From assembly GCA_017646015.1 (NCBI GenBank), contig JAGCNI010000069.1, forward strand, positions 33,849-97,848: a stretch of 64,000 nucleotides of DNA, given 5' to 3'. Position 1 is the stretch's first letter. Every line of letters begins with the position of its first letter. The position numbers and the translations under genes are program-made. Below the pieces are notes generated by a model. The model had not been told where the DNA came from. It searched no databases and saw only the letters and a list, made by a program, of their open reading frames with translations. Below are positions 43,766 through 51,751 of this stretch, in pieces. This stretch comes from Lentisphaeria bacterium. GTDB taxonomy: Bacteria > Verrucomicrobiota > Lentisphaeria > Victivallales > UBA1829.

Positions 43766-43972
43766 TTATTTCTTTTCTTCCGCTTCTTTTCCGGCTTCTT
43801 TTTCGGCAGCATCAGTTACCGCTTTCGCATCATTTACCAGATCTTCTTTGGCTTTTTTGAATTCATAGCTGGCTCTTCCCAGAGAACGTGCCAGATCCGG
43901 AATGCGTTTGGCTCCGAAAAGAACCAGGATCACGATCGCTATAATAATAATTTCTGATGTGCTCAATCCCAT
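43766..43972 (-). CDS. tatA: Sec-independent translocase TatA/E
   Basis: A 68-residue subunit that forms the Tat pore: N-terminal hydrophobic helix EIIIIAIVILVLFGAKRIPDLARSLG with the FGxxxxP hinge, then an amphipathic helix ending in an acidic Lys/Glu/Ala-rich tail. A strong AAAGGAGGT site precedes the ATG. No tatB is present, so this is a minimal TatAC type unless another copy is elsewhere. First gene of the Tat operon. Confidence 0.95.
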   Translation of the reverse strand: MGLSTSEIIIIAIVILVLFGAKRIPDLARSLGRASYEFKKAKEDLVNDAKAVTDAAEKEAGKEAEEKK

Positions 43973-44013
43973 GATGTACCTCCTTTATGCTCATAAATTC
44001 TCTTACTGGAAAA

Positions 44014-44042
44014 AACATACACCGGAGGTTTTGAATTTGCAA
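44014..44042 (-). promoter_or_regulatory. Candidate Tat operon promoter
   Basis: Minus-strand TTGCAA (44042-44037) and TATGTT (44019-44014), 17 bases apart, 41 bases before tatA; the same hexamers as before dnaE. Confidence 0.45.
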
Positions 44043-44079
44043 GCTGTGAGTTGTAAATATTTTGTATAAAGTGCATCAG

Positions 44080-44125
44080 AAAAGACAGGATCTCCCCGTA
44101 TTTGATGTGTCCGGAAGATCCTGTC
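44080..44125 (-). terminator. Terminator after ferritin
   Basis: GACAGGATCT (44084-44093) pairs with AGATCCTGTC (44116-44125); TTTTC follows on the minus strand. Confidence 0.65.
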
Positions 44126-44150
44126 CGTAAAATCGGATGAAATGGAACGC

Positions 44151-44639
44151 TCAACGTTTCGCCAATTCACTGTCGATAAAAAGTAATGCTCCGCGTTTGT
44201 TATCCGACAATATCAAGCGTTCGGATATCGTGTGAACAGAAAATTCATCTGCCACCTGCTGATCCAGCATTTTACTGAGAAAAGACATTGCGCAAAAATT
44301 ATGTTCCCCCGCCGCCAAAGCTGTCAGATCATTCAGCTGTCTTGTGATATATTTTTCATGACGAAGGGCTGCGGCAAAAATTTTGATCACACAATCTTCC
44401 GGGATTTCTTCCGGTGCATTGATCGGCTCCAGTATTACCTCCGCTTCCTGTCGAACCAGAAAACTGTAAAATTGCAGTCCATGCAGAACTTCTTCTTTTG
44501 CCTGTTTTTCCATCCAGTGAGCACTGCCCGGCAGCTTGAGCTGTTCCAACGCTGAAGCAAATTTCAGATAGAGATACGCGGAATAAAATTCACGGTTCAT
44601 CTGCTGATTGATGAGTTTTGTCAGTTCAATACTTGTCAT
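44151..44639 (-). CDS. ftnA: Ferritin
   Basis: Iron-storage protein of 162 residues, of the bacterial non-heme FtnA type. The ferroxidase centre ligands are visible: the Glu in MNREFYSAYLYLKFA (about residue 17), the Glu and His in KQAKEEVLHGLQFYSFL (about 49-53) and the Glu/Gln in helix C and D (QQVADEFSVHTISERL). Preceded by a G-rich ribosome site and a candidate promoter. It stands alone between the Tat operon and the metallophosphoesterase. Confidence 0.93.
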   Translation of the reverse strand: MTSIELTKLINQQMNREFYSAYLYLKFASALEQLKLPGSAHWMEKQAKEEVLHGLQFYSFLVRQEAEVILEPINAPEEIPEDCVIKIFAAALRHEKYITRQLNDLTALAAGEHNFCAMSFLSKMLDQQVADEFSVHTISERLILSDNKRGALLFIDSELAKR

Positions 44640-44696
44640 ACTTCCCCCCCTTTGATTGATTTTTTTACGACCGGAGTTCCGGTTTGGATGGGAGAA

Positions 44697-44725
44697 AATG
44701 TAATTGCAGACAATGCCGTTTTCAA
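44697..44725 (-). promoter_or_regulatory. Candidate ferritin promoter
   Basis: Minus-strand TTGAAA (44725-44720) and TACATT (44702-44697), 17 bases apart. A palindrome ACCGGA-GT-TCCGGT at 44670-44683 lies between it and the gene; no Fur-like box is obvious. Confidence 0.45.
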
Positions 44726-44833
44726 GTCAAGATGAATGAGAGATCGTGACTCTATGAGCTTTTTATTTCTCAATTTTGAGGCTGAAAAGAGGGCAGGATC
44801 AAAAAATGATTTTTACTGAATAATATCCAGTAT

Positions 44834-45646
44834 TCAGCGTAAGGATATGCGTTGCAGAGAGAATCTGTTCTGTTCTGAATCAAACGTGATCTCTGCCAGA
44901 GAACCGTTTTTGGTAAGTGATCCGGCAATGATCTCTCCCCGTCCGTTGGAATCAAGCAGTTCGTATGGAGTGTGGATGTGTCCGCAGAGAGAAAGGGCGA
45001 TTACGCCATCCTGAACCAGTGCGGAGGCTGCCGAGGAACCATAAAGACGCCGTCTGAAATTGATGATGGAACTTTGTGTGATCAGTGGAAAATGTCCGGC
45101 ACAAATCAAGGGTTTGGCTTCCAGTCTCGCGGCTTCTTTCAGTAGAAATTCTCTTGTTTCCGGTGTCATAAAACCACAAGATAACAACGGATTGAAAGGT
45201 TTTGCACAATGGATCAGCAGCAGACGGAATGTCGGGAATTCAATGGTGAGCGGATAATCTTCCAATCCATATTTTCCCCGGGACATTTTTCTTGTAAAAC
45301 GCTGCAGCGCATCCTGACAGGCTTTATCTGAAACATAGGCATCATGATTACCGGGGACATAGAAGAAAGGAATATCCGTTTTCAGGAGCGGACGGAACAA
45401 CTTCAGCGCCCGGGCGAATTCACCGGGTTGTCCGCAACTGGTTGCATCTCCGGTGAACACAACAAGATCCGGTGGATTTTGCAGAATATATTCAATGGCA
45501 CGCGGCAGAATGTCCCTGTTGTAACGACCTTTCCGCACAACGGAACTGTTCATCCAGCCCATAAGACGTTTATCGCAGAGTCCATGCCAATGTTCGAGCG
45601 TGGCGGGTTCATGCGTATCTGAAAAATGAATGATTCTTGTTTTCAT
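44834..45646 (-). CDS. Metallophosphoesterase
   Basis: A 270-residue calcineurin-like phosphoesterase. All metal motifs are present: FSDTHEP (residues 8-14), VVFTGDATSCGQ, VPGNHDAY, the two late His blocks CAGHFPL and SLCGHIHTPYEL. It resembles the cyclic-nucleotide/CpdA-like or UDP-diacylglucosamine pyrophosphatase-like group but the substrate is unclear. No signal peptide or membrane segment. It lies convergent with nothing and is transcribed leftward after the PIG-L gene, from which a terminator separates it. Confidence 0.88.
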   Translation of the reverse strand: MKTRIIHFSDTHEPATLEHWHGLCDKRLMGWMNSSVVRKGRYNRDILPRAIEYILQNPPDLVVFTGDATSCGQPGEFARALKLFRPLLKTDIPFFYVPGNHDAYVSDKACQDALQRFTRKMSRGKYGLEDYPLTIEFPTFRLLLIHCAKPFNPLLSCGFMTPETREFLLKEAARLEAKPLICAGHFPLITQSSIINFRRRLYGSSAASALVQDGVIALSLCGHIHTPYELLDSNGRGEIIAGSLTKNGSLAEITFDSEQNRFSLQRISLR

Positions 45647-45656
45647 ATTCTGCCTG

Positions 45657-45693
45657 TAAAAAAACGGGAAGAAACTTTGCAGCTTCTTCCCGT
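45657..45693 (-). terminator. Terminator after the PIG-L gene
   Basis: ACGGGAAGAA (45664-45673) pairs with TTCTTCCCGT (45684-45693), followed on the minus strand by a T run. It closes the second catabolic cluster. Confidence 0.8.
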
Positions 45694-45709
45694 TCTGGAA
45701 AGTTCAGAC

Positions 45710-46492
45710 TTACTGAATTGCGTGAGGCATCAGTTTGACAAAGTCCTTGAGAGCGGTTGCGAGAGGATTGAAATCCTCCGGACCGAATCCCAGCGGATTG
45801 TGCTGAACCCAGCCTTCAGCAAATTCAAAGACACCGGACTGTTTACCGAAGATCTTGCCGCGGTTTTCCATATCTTTGATATAAGCATCCATACCCTGGC
45901 TGACATCGAGCCATTCTTTCTGGCTCTTATGGCAGGCGAGCGCCTGACGTTTGATTTCCATTTTGGAAGCGATGTTGACATAGAAGTCTGCTTCCACCGG
46001 ACGGCGCAGCTGATCGGTGATGCTGTGAGGCATGCAATGATAAACAGCGACATTCTGGAAAGTGGGTTTGGATGTGGGAGCACATTTCATGTTGACCATG
46101 CCGCGGCAGAAAGCTGCGGAAACAGCCAGACGACCTGCGTTGATATGGTCTTCCATGTAGTCATAGGGTCCCTGAGTCAAGATGATTTCCGGAGCGACTT
46201 CACGCACGATGGGAACCATTTTCGCGAGGTTTTCATAGTTGTAGAAAACTTCCAGGTCATCGCAGATGCTTTCATGGAAAACAGCTCCGACCATGGAGGC
46301 AGAAGTCATAGCTTCTTCGCGACGCATGCGGACAATGGTCTGATAGTCATGATGATCTGTACCCAGAGAGCCGTTGGAAACGTTCATATAATGAACTTCA
46401 TATCCTGCATCTTTGAGGAGCATCATGGTACCCATCATACCGAATTCAAGATCGTCCGGATGACAAGCAATTGCAAATGCTGTTTTAGCCAT
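45710..46492 (-). CDS. PIG-L family deacetylase
   Basis: A 260-residue zinc-dependent N-deacetylase of the LmbE/PIG-L family, which removes acetyl from GlcNAc-containing compounds. The zinc motif is CHPDDLEFG (residues 10-18; canonical AHPDD with Cys for Ala), the partner His is in MEDHINAGRLAV. ATG 46492 was chosen over an upstream TTG. It is 2 bases behind the NagB-like gene; together they could deacetylate and deaminate an amino sugar. Confidence 0.9.
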   Translation of the reverse strand: MAKTAFAIACHPDDLEFGMMGTMMLLKDAGYEVHYMNVSNGSLGTDHHDYQTIVRMRREEAMTSASMVGAVFHESICDDLEVFYNYENLAKMVPIVREVAPEIILTQGPYDYMEDHINAGRLAVSAAFCRGMVNMKCAPTSKPTFQNVAVYHCMPHSITDQLRRPVEADFYVNIASKMEIKRQALACHKSQKEWLDVSQGMDAYIKDMENRGKIFGKQSGVFEFAEGWVQHNPLGFGPEDFNPLATALKDFVKLMPHAIQ

Positions 46493-46494
46493 GA

Positions 46495-47424
46495 TCAATG
46501 CATCTCCACTTCACAGACGCCGAAGCCGCCGCGATAGAAGTTGAAGACGATTTCGCCCGGATGTTTGGAGAGCAGGGACATGGGGACGCAGCTGTCTGCG
46601 ATCTTCTTGGAGATCATGAATGTGGTCAGACGCTGACCGAAGGGATTGTCATGGTGACCCGGGTGCCAGATGGAGACACGTTCGGATTTCCATGTTTCCT
46701 GGGGACCGACAGAAACTGCGGAGGAGGGAACGTTCTGGACAGTTCCGCCGCCGGATGTTCTTGCGTTCTGGATCAGAGTGATCGGGTGGAGTTCGACGAT
46801 ACGTGCGCCGAGTTCGAGGTATTCTTCCGGTGTCGGGGGATTGTCAGCATATTTGCCTTCGCGTTTGACCGGATCGTTGAATGCCCAGTGCTTGGTTTCA
46901 CCCTGACCACCCTGCATGGTGACGCAGCGGAATTCATCATAGGATTTGGAGTAAGCGGTGGGATCTTCGGTCGGGAAGTGCATGTTTTCAGCCGGCATAG
47001 CCAGTTTCGGATCGATGCGGCTGAAGCAGAGATCCATATCCGCTTTTGCGAATCCGAGGGGGAAATCAAGACCGGCAGCTTTGCCGTCAACGATCCATTC
47101 ATCCATGCCCCAGAAATGGCAGTTTTTCAGGCTGATACCGAAATCGTTGACCATCTGGGCAACGAGCGGAAGCTGTTCTGTCGGACCGATCGGGCCGCAG
47201 ATACCTGCCGGTCTGGAGGGAGTGGCTTCTTTCCAGGCTTTGATATATTCCAGAGCTTCTGCACAGTAGAATTCCTGCAGAGTGTCATAGATGTTGATCT
47301 TGAAACCGGGACGTTCATAGTCTTTCAAGGTGTCGATTGTGATTTTAGCAGCATCATCAAGAATGCTGCGGTCGAGAGTGGTGTAATCCCACCAGTCTTT
47401 AGAAATTTTGCTGAATGCTCGCAT
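46495..47424 (-). CDS. NagB-like glucosamine-6-phosphate deaminase family protein
   Basis: The 309 residues resemble NagB-type amino-sugar-phosphate isomerases/deaminases: substrate-loop-like [24 protein letters not shown] (canonical MDEY), and [14 protein letters not shown] at about residue 170, which aligns with the catalytic GIGENGHIAFNEP with His kept. The rest is diverged and longer than NagB, so the substrate may differ from glucosamine-6-phosphate. ATG 47424 was chosen with an AAGGA site; 21 extra codons upstream are possible. Followed by the PIG-L deacetylase. Confidence 0.8.
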   Translation of the reverse strand: MRAFSKISKDWWDYTTLDRSILDDAAKITIDTLKDYERPGFKINIYDTLQEFYCAEALEYIKAWKEATPSRPAGICGPIGPTEQLPLVAQMVNDFGISLKNCHFWGMDEWIVDGKAAGLDFPLGFAKADMDLCFSRIDPKLAMPAENMHFPTEDPTAYSKSYDEFRCVTMQGGQGETKHWAFNDPVKREGKYADNPPTPEEYLELGARIVELHPITLIQNARTSGGGTVQNVPSSAVSVGPQETWKSERVSIWHPGHHDNPFGQRLTTFMISKKIADSCVPMSLLSKHPGEIVFNFYRGGFGVCEVEMH

Positions 47425-47454
47425 TTTTTCAATTCCTTTTTGTAAAGGGTTAAA

Positions 47455-47499
47455 GGTTGATCTTGTGTAATCTATATCCCGATTCACACAAAATCAACC
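47455..47499 (-). repeat. Strong intercistronic hairpin
   Basis: GGTTGAT, TTGTGT and AATC on the left arm (47455-47472) pair with GATT, ACACAA and ATCAACC on the right (47481-47499): 17 base pairs with two small mismatches and an 8-base loop. It lies between the ceramidase-like and NagB-like genes. The T run on the minus strand is short (TTT), so it may be a partial terminator or mRNA stabiliser. Confidence 0.6.
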
Positions 47500-47506
47500 C
47501 CAAAAA

Positions 47507-48841
47507 TCATTTATTAATGAGTTTTGTGCCTGTTTCTATCAAAACAGGAGCCAATTCATGGGACGGACTGCCATATCCGGGGCGTGTTTCGTAGCCTCCG
47601 CCTCTGCCATAGCTTTCTGGAAGTCCCACATAACCGATCTCGCCCTGGGTCAGAGCGGCGACCATGGTGGTTGCAAAACGGGAGTTGGCTTTGATGGCAA
47701 GACCGATTTCCACAAAAGGTTCAGCCGGGAGGGTCACAATACCCAGTTCATCGCCGAACTTGAGAGCTGTCATATATTCTTTACGGTCATTTTTTGCCGG
47801 TTTTTCACGGTTGTCAAGAACACGCTGTGCAAAGAATTTTTTGACATACAGATTTCCAGCAGCGATCCCTTCACTGGTCAGGTCGTTTGCACTGGTCGCT
47901 GAAATATCTCCGATCTCTTCCACGATCTTTTTCGCTTCATTGTACTCTTCGTCTGTCACATGATAGAACGGAGCATCGAATTCCATGGAGTCCACCTGAA
48001 TGGAGTCTGCTTTGATCTCTTCTGTTGCATAGAGCATGGAAATAATGGACGCTGCATAGCCTTTTCCGATACGGCAGGCTTCTGCATAGCAAGTCTGATT
48101 CACATTGTTTTTTACATTGAAGTGATTGATATTTCCCTGACAGCCGATGAGTGTGATCACGGAGATATCATATCCGTAATGATTCTGGATTTCCCGTTCC
48201 ATTCTGCCCGGCCAGTCTGCGGAGACAAGATCATCTCCGATCGTGTCGGTGTGGTTGGAGATGTTGGCAACGATCAGACGATCCAGTCCATCCTGTTCCA
48301 CAACAAAGAACGGAATGGAGGGGTCAATATTGCCTTCCGGCTTCACAATATCCGGATTCAGTTTGCCCGGATTGGTCAGCACGGTGCCGTCTTTCATCCA
48401 GAAACGACGGTTGAATGCCATGGAACTGTTTTCAGCATAACCTTTGCGGAACTTTGCTTCAGCAAGACTTTCATAAGCATTTTTGACAGCCAGAACTGTT
48501 TTGTCGATTACGCTCTGCAGATATTCCGGATCCGCACCGTCGGAAAAGACAGCGGATGTATAGGGACCAGTGTGCGTGTGTGAGCAGGAGTACAGCAGAT
48601 TTTCAGCAAAAGCAAAACCACCGTTTTTGACAGCGGCTTTGATTTTTTCGATCAAAGCTCTACCCATGAGGCAGAGGTCATAAGAGACAATACCGGAGAC
48701 AATGCCGTTGCTTTCAAAGAGAGCGGCTTTAATGGTCAGCGGGTCATGAGCACCTTTGTTGTAACGGGGTTCAAAATAGCCGCAGAGACCGATACCGCGT
48801 TTGGGTGTGATATCTTCTTTCCCGAAACCGTACTTGATCAT
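47507..48841 (-). CDS. Neutral/alkaline ceramidase-like hydrolase (copy 2)
   Basis: A 444-residue paralogue of the 26163-27638 product: YGFGKEDITPKRGIGLCGYF at the N-terminus, LLYSCSHTHTGPYTS (metal His pair), NISNHTDTIGDDLVSADWPG, ITLIGCQGNINHF and VTLPAEPFVEIGLAIKA near the end, all expected of the neutral ceramidase N-terminal domain. No signal peptide. It overlaps the stop of the Gfo/Idh/MocA gene via ATGA, so the two proteins are made as a pair. An N-acyl (amide) cleaving role on a sugar derivative is inferred from family and neighbours. Confidence 0.82.
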   Translation of the reverse strand: MIKYGFGKEDITPKRGIGLCGYFEPRYNKGAHDPLTIKAALFESNGIVSGIVSYDLCLMGRALIEKIKAAVKNGGFAFAENLLYSCSHTHTGPYTSAVFSDGADPEYLQSVIDKTVLAVKNAYESLAEAKFRKGYAENSSMAFNRRFWMKDGTVLTNPGKLNPDIVKPEGNIDPSIPFFVVEQDGLDRLIVANISNHTDTIGDDLVSADWPGRMEREIQNHYGYDISVITLIGCQGNINHFNVKNNVNQTCYAEACRIGKGYAASIISMLYATEEIKADSIQVDSMEFDAPFYHVTDEEYNEAKKIVEEIGDISATSANDLTSEGIAAGNLYVKKFFAQRVLDNREKPAKNDRKEYMTALKFGDELGIVTLPAEPFVEIGLAIKANSRFATTMVAALTQGEIGYVGLPESYGRGGGYETRPGYGSPSHELAPVLIETGTKLINK

Positions 48842-49908
48842 TCTTTCACCTCAACGATGATACCATTGTTCTGAGCTGATTTGTGAGCAGCTTCGCAGAG
48901 CAGGAGGTTGTGACGGCCATCGCATCCGCAGAGGGGTTTTCCTTTGAGGACGGAGTCAGCGTGATTTTCGATCAGGCACTGATAGATATTTTTGATTGCA
49001 CCGGGTTCGACCGGGGTGGTCTTGCCGTTGAATTTATCAATATCCATACGCATTTTGATCGGTTCGCCTTTGTGACCGGAGAGCTGGAACATGGTTCCAT
49101 AGGAACGGAGGACAGCTTTGTCGCCATAGATTTCAAAACCGAGGTTGGAGAGAGTCCCACCGAGCCCGCCGCGGAATTCAGAGAATGCCACTTTGACGCT
49201 GCCCTGTGTTCCGTCTTCAAAGAAGAAACGGATATAAGCACCGTCTTCCGCTTTCATATCCATCAGTTTGGGCAGATAGACAGCAGCGACTTTATTGATT
49301 TTTTTGCCGAAAACGTATTCTGCAACATAGAAGCAATGGCTTGCAACGTCCCCGATCGGACCGCCCATTTCTTCAATTTTGGAGCAGCGCCAGGAGGAAG
49401 CTTCTTCCGGAGCATAGCCGTAAGCGAATTCCATGTGGAAGCAGCAGTCATTGACGTTACCGAGTCTGCCTTTCTGCACGATGGCAGCGGCTTTTTTGTT
49501 CCATGCGTTGTAAACCATCATGTGGTCAACGGCATAAGAGAGATTTTTCTTTTTTGCGAGAGTGATGACTTTGAGAGCATCTTCGGAGCTGGTAGCCATC
49601 GGTTTTTCAGAGATGACGTGTTTGCCTGCTTCGAGAGCCTGAAGAGTCAGGGGCACGTGAGAAACGTTGTTTGTTGCAATATAAACAGCATCGATTTCTT
49701 TATCTGCGAGCATGGCATCGAGGGTGTCATACCATTTGAGACCGAGAGCTTCAGCCGCTTCTTTGCGTGCCGGGTTGAGGTCAAATGCGCCGACGAGCTG
49801 AGCTTTTTTGAGGGAAGCGAAACGGGATTTGTCGCAGGCATATCCTTCTTTTGCGACACGGTTTTCAGCGATACCGCCGAAACCGATCAGACCATATCTT
49901 ACTTTCAT
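48838..49908 (-). CDS. Gfo/Idh/MocA family oxidoreductase
   Basis: A 356-residue NAD(P)-dependent dehydrogenase: GLIGFGGIAENRVAKEG at the N-terminus, AVYIATNNVSHVPLTLQALEAGKHVISEKPM in parts (EKP near residue 95), YAVDHMMVYNAWNKKA, and GGPIGDVASHCFYVAEYVFG at the active site. Overlaps the ceramidase-like gene. It lies 185 bases after the DegT aminotransferase gene and may be cotranscribed with it. Confidence 0.9.
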   Translation of the reverse strand: MKVRYGLIGFGGIAENRVAKEGYACDKSRFASLKKAQLVGAFDLNPARKEAAEALGLKWYDTLDAMLADKEIDAVYIATNNVSHVPLTLQALEAGKHVISEKPMATSSEDALKVITLAKKKNLSYAVDHMMVYNAWNKKAAAIVQKGRLGNVNDCCFHMEFAYGYAPEEASSWRCSKIEEMGGPIGDVASHCFYVAEYVFGKKINKVAAVYLPKLMDMKAEDGAYIRFFFEDGTQGSVKVAFSEFRGGLGGTLSNLGFEIYGDKAVLRSYGTMFQLSGHKGEPIKMRMDIDKFNGKTTPVEPGAIKNIYQCLIENHADSVLKGKPLCGCDGRHNLLLCEAAHKSAQNNGIIVEVKE

Positions 49909-50093
49909 GTTGCAATCTCCTGAAAAGTGATTTCAATATTTTTTACCTGATGCGAAAAAATCCGGTTGGAACAAGATCATGCATTTTCGTAAACACATAT
50001 TCTGTATCCCTTCCGGATTTTATTGCAGAACAGTCCAAGCTGCGCGGCTTGATTCTGGAGCTGTATGCAGCTTGTGACTTGTTCCTGAATGAA

Positions 50094-51431
50094 TTACTTC
50101 ATGTATTCTTTTGCGACTTTGATGAATGCGTCAACATAAGCTTTCATGTGCTTTTCGGTATAGACCGGGTGAGTGAAGAAGCTGATGGTACGGTCAGTCA
50201 TCCAGTTTGCTTTAGCGCAGTTGAATGCAGAGTAGTCGATGTTGCGGGCTTTCGGATCGTAGAACGGATATTTTGCGAGACCGAAACCGTTGCGTTCGAC
50301 GTAAGCCTGTTCTTTGTACATTTCCGGCCAGAGGATGCTGTACACGGGCACGCCTTCAGCAGACATAGCTGCGATGAAGTCTTTCACAGTGACACCGTCT
50401 TTGAGTTTATCGGTATCGAGAACGAAGGGAGCCCACCAGAAGCAGTTCTGACGATCTTTGGTATCCAGCGGAGCGATTTTGACCAGCGGATGATCTTTCA
50501 GAGCTTTGATGAGGTATTTACCGTTGCGGAGGCGGTTTTTGAGGTTCCAGCTGTCGAAGCGTTTGAGTTCGCAGAGACCGATCATGGACTGCATTTCGGT
50601 CATACGGAAGTTGAAACCGACGCGTTTGTGGATGTAAAGCTGTTTGCCTTCCATTTCGAGGAGGTTCAATTTCGCTTTGACGTCATAACCGTGGTCACGG
50701 AAGGAGCGGCATTCCCAAGCGAGATCATCGTCATTGGTAACGACCATACCGCCTTCACCACCGGTGGTGAAGTGTTTGCTCTGGCAGAAGCTGAAGCAGC
50801 CGACGTCGCCGATGGTACCTGCTTTTTTGCCTTTATAGACACCGCCGAAGCACTGTGCGCAGTCTTCAACAACTTTCAAGCCGTGTTTCTTGGCGATAGC
50901 CATGATCGGATCCATGTCAGCGATGATACCGTAGAGGTGAACAACAACGATTGCTTTGGTGCGTTCGGTGATAGCAGCTTCGATTTTGGAGGGGTCGATG
51001 GTGTGGGAGTCATCAACGTCAACGAAGACAGGGAGAGCTCCAGCCTGGAGAGCACAGAAGCTGGAAGCGATGAAGCTGTAAGATGTGCAGATGACTTCAT
51101 CACCGGGGCCGATATTCATACTTGCGAGAGCGGTATGCAGAGCGCAGGTTCCGTTGGCAACGCTGATTGCATTACCGACACCGAGCCATTTTGCCCATGC
51201 TTTTTCAAATTCCATACCGACTTTACCAGTCCAGTAGTTGACTTTGCCGCTTCTGAGAACGTCAGCAACTGCCTGAACAGTGTCTTCTTCAAAGCAGGGC
51301 CAGCCGGGGAAGGGTTCATTGCAGACTTTGTCGCCGCCATTGATTGCGAGTTTTGCATTTGCCGGAGCTTTAGCAGCTTTTGCCGGAGCTTTGACAGCCT
51401 TTGCCGGTGCTTTTTTCTTGGATACAGCCAT
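50094..51431 (-). CDS. DegT/DnrJ/EryC1/StrS aminotransferase with Lys/Ala/Pro-rich N-terminal tail
   Basis: PLP-dependent sugar (or cyclitol) aminotransferase of 445 residues. Family features: KLAINGGDKVCNEPFPGWP, SVANGTCALHTALASMNIGPGDEVI, VFVDVDDSHTIDP, VVHLYGIIADMDPI, VVEDCAQCFGG, the PLP lysine in CFSFCQSKHFTTGGEGG, and GFNFRMTEMQSMIGLCEL. Unusually the first 26 residues are a Lys/Ala/Pro tail with three AKAPA-like units, resembling histone H1 or Hc1 tails. The AAGGAG site just before ATG 51431 shows the tail is translated. Divergent from an AraC regulator. Confidence 0.9.
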   Translation of the reverse strand: MAVSKKKAPAKAVKAPAKAAKAPANAKLAINGGDKVCNEPFPGWPCFEEDTVQAVADVLRSGKVNYWTGKVGMEFEKAWAKWLGVGNAISVANGTCALHTALASMNIGPGDEVICTSYSFIASSFCALQAGALPVFVDVDDSHTIDPSKIEAAITERTKAIVVVHLYGIIADMDPIMAIAKKHGLKVVEDCAQCFGGVYKGKKAGTIGDVGCFSFCQSKHFTTGGEGGMVVTNDDDLAWECRSFRDHGYDVKAKLNLLEMEGKQLYIHKRVGFNFRMTEMQSMIGLCELKRFDSWNLKNRLRNGKYLIKALKDHPLVKIAPLDTKDRQNCFWWAPFVLDTDKLKDGVTVKDFIAAMSAEGVPVYSILWPEMYKEQAYVERNGFGLAKYPFYDPKARNIDYSAFNCAKANWMTDRTISFFTHPVYTEKHMKAYVDAFIKVAKEYMK

Positions 51432-51751
51432 TGTGTTTCTCCTTGTAGTTTTGGATTGTTTTTGAAAAACTTCCTGATTTAAGGATATTTTTCTTTTTGT
51501 TTCTTATTATAAATATCATTGATTATCAGCACTTTTTCAATATGATTTGCTTGTAAAAAATTATTATTGAATTGTAAAAAATAGCTATTTGCCGTTTTTG
51601 ACCCATTTTTATACTCTGTATAAGATCATTTTTTTTGCATTTTCTTTCTATTTTTGATTTTTTACATAGTTTTCCTTTTTTTATGATTTTACAGCTTGAC
51701 ACTTGGAATTTCAGATGTATTTTAAGAATATGAGAATGGGGAGAACTTGAA
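51432..51751. other. Divergent control region DegT / AraC
   Basis: A 320-base, very AT-rich gap without ORFs. It contains the candidate AraC-gene promoter at 51696-51723 and several A/T runs. I found no clear repeated operator in it. Confidence 0.55.
51696..51723 (+). promoter_or_regulatory. Candidate promoter of the AraC-family gene at 51752
   Basis: A perfect TTGACA at 51696-51701, a 16-base spacer, and TATTTT at 51718-51723, 28 bases before the start codon. Confidence 0.5.

Noticed and set aside
49959..50019. AATCCGG / CCGGATT pair as terminator after the DegT gene
   Set aside because: The loop would be about 47 bases and other small stems compete, so it is too weak to call.
49851..51482. 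543-codon plus-strand frame opposite the DegT aminotransferase
   Set aside because: Same codon-bias effect; the translation shows no known motif, while the opposite strand encodes a complete PLP enzyme.
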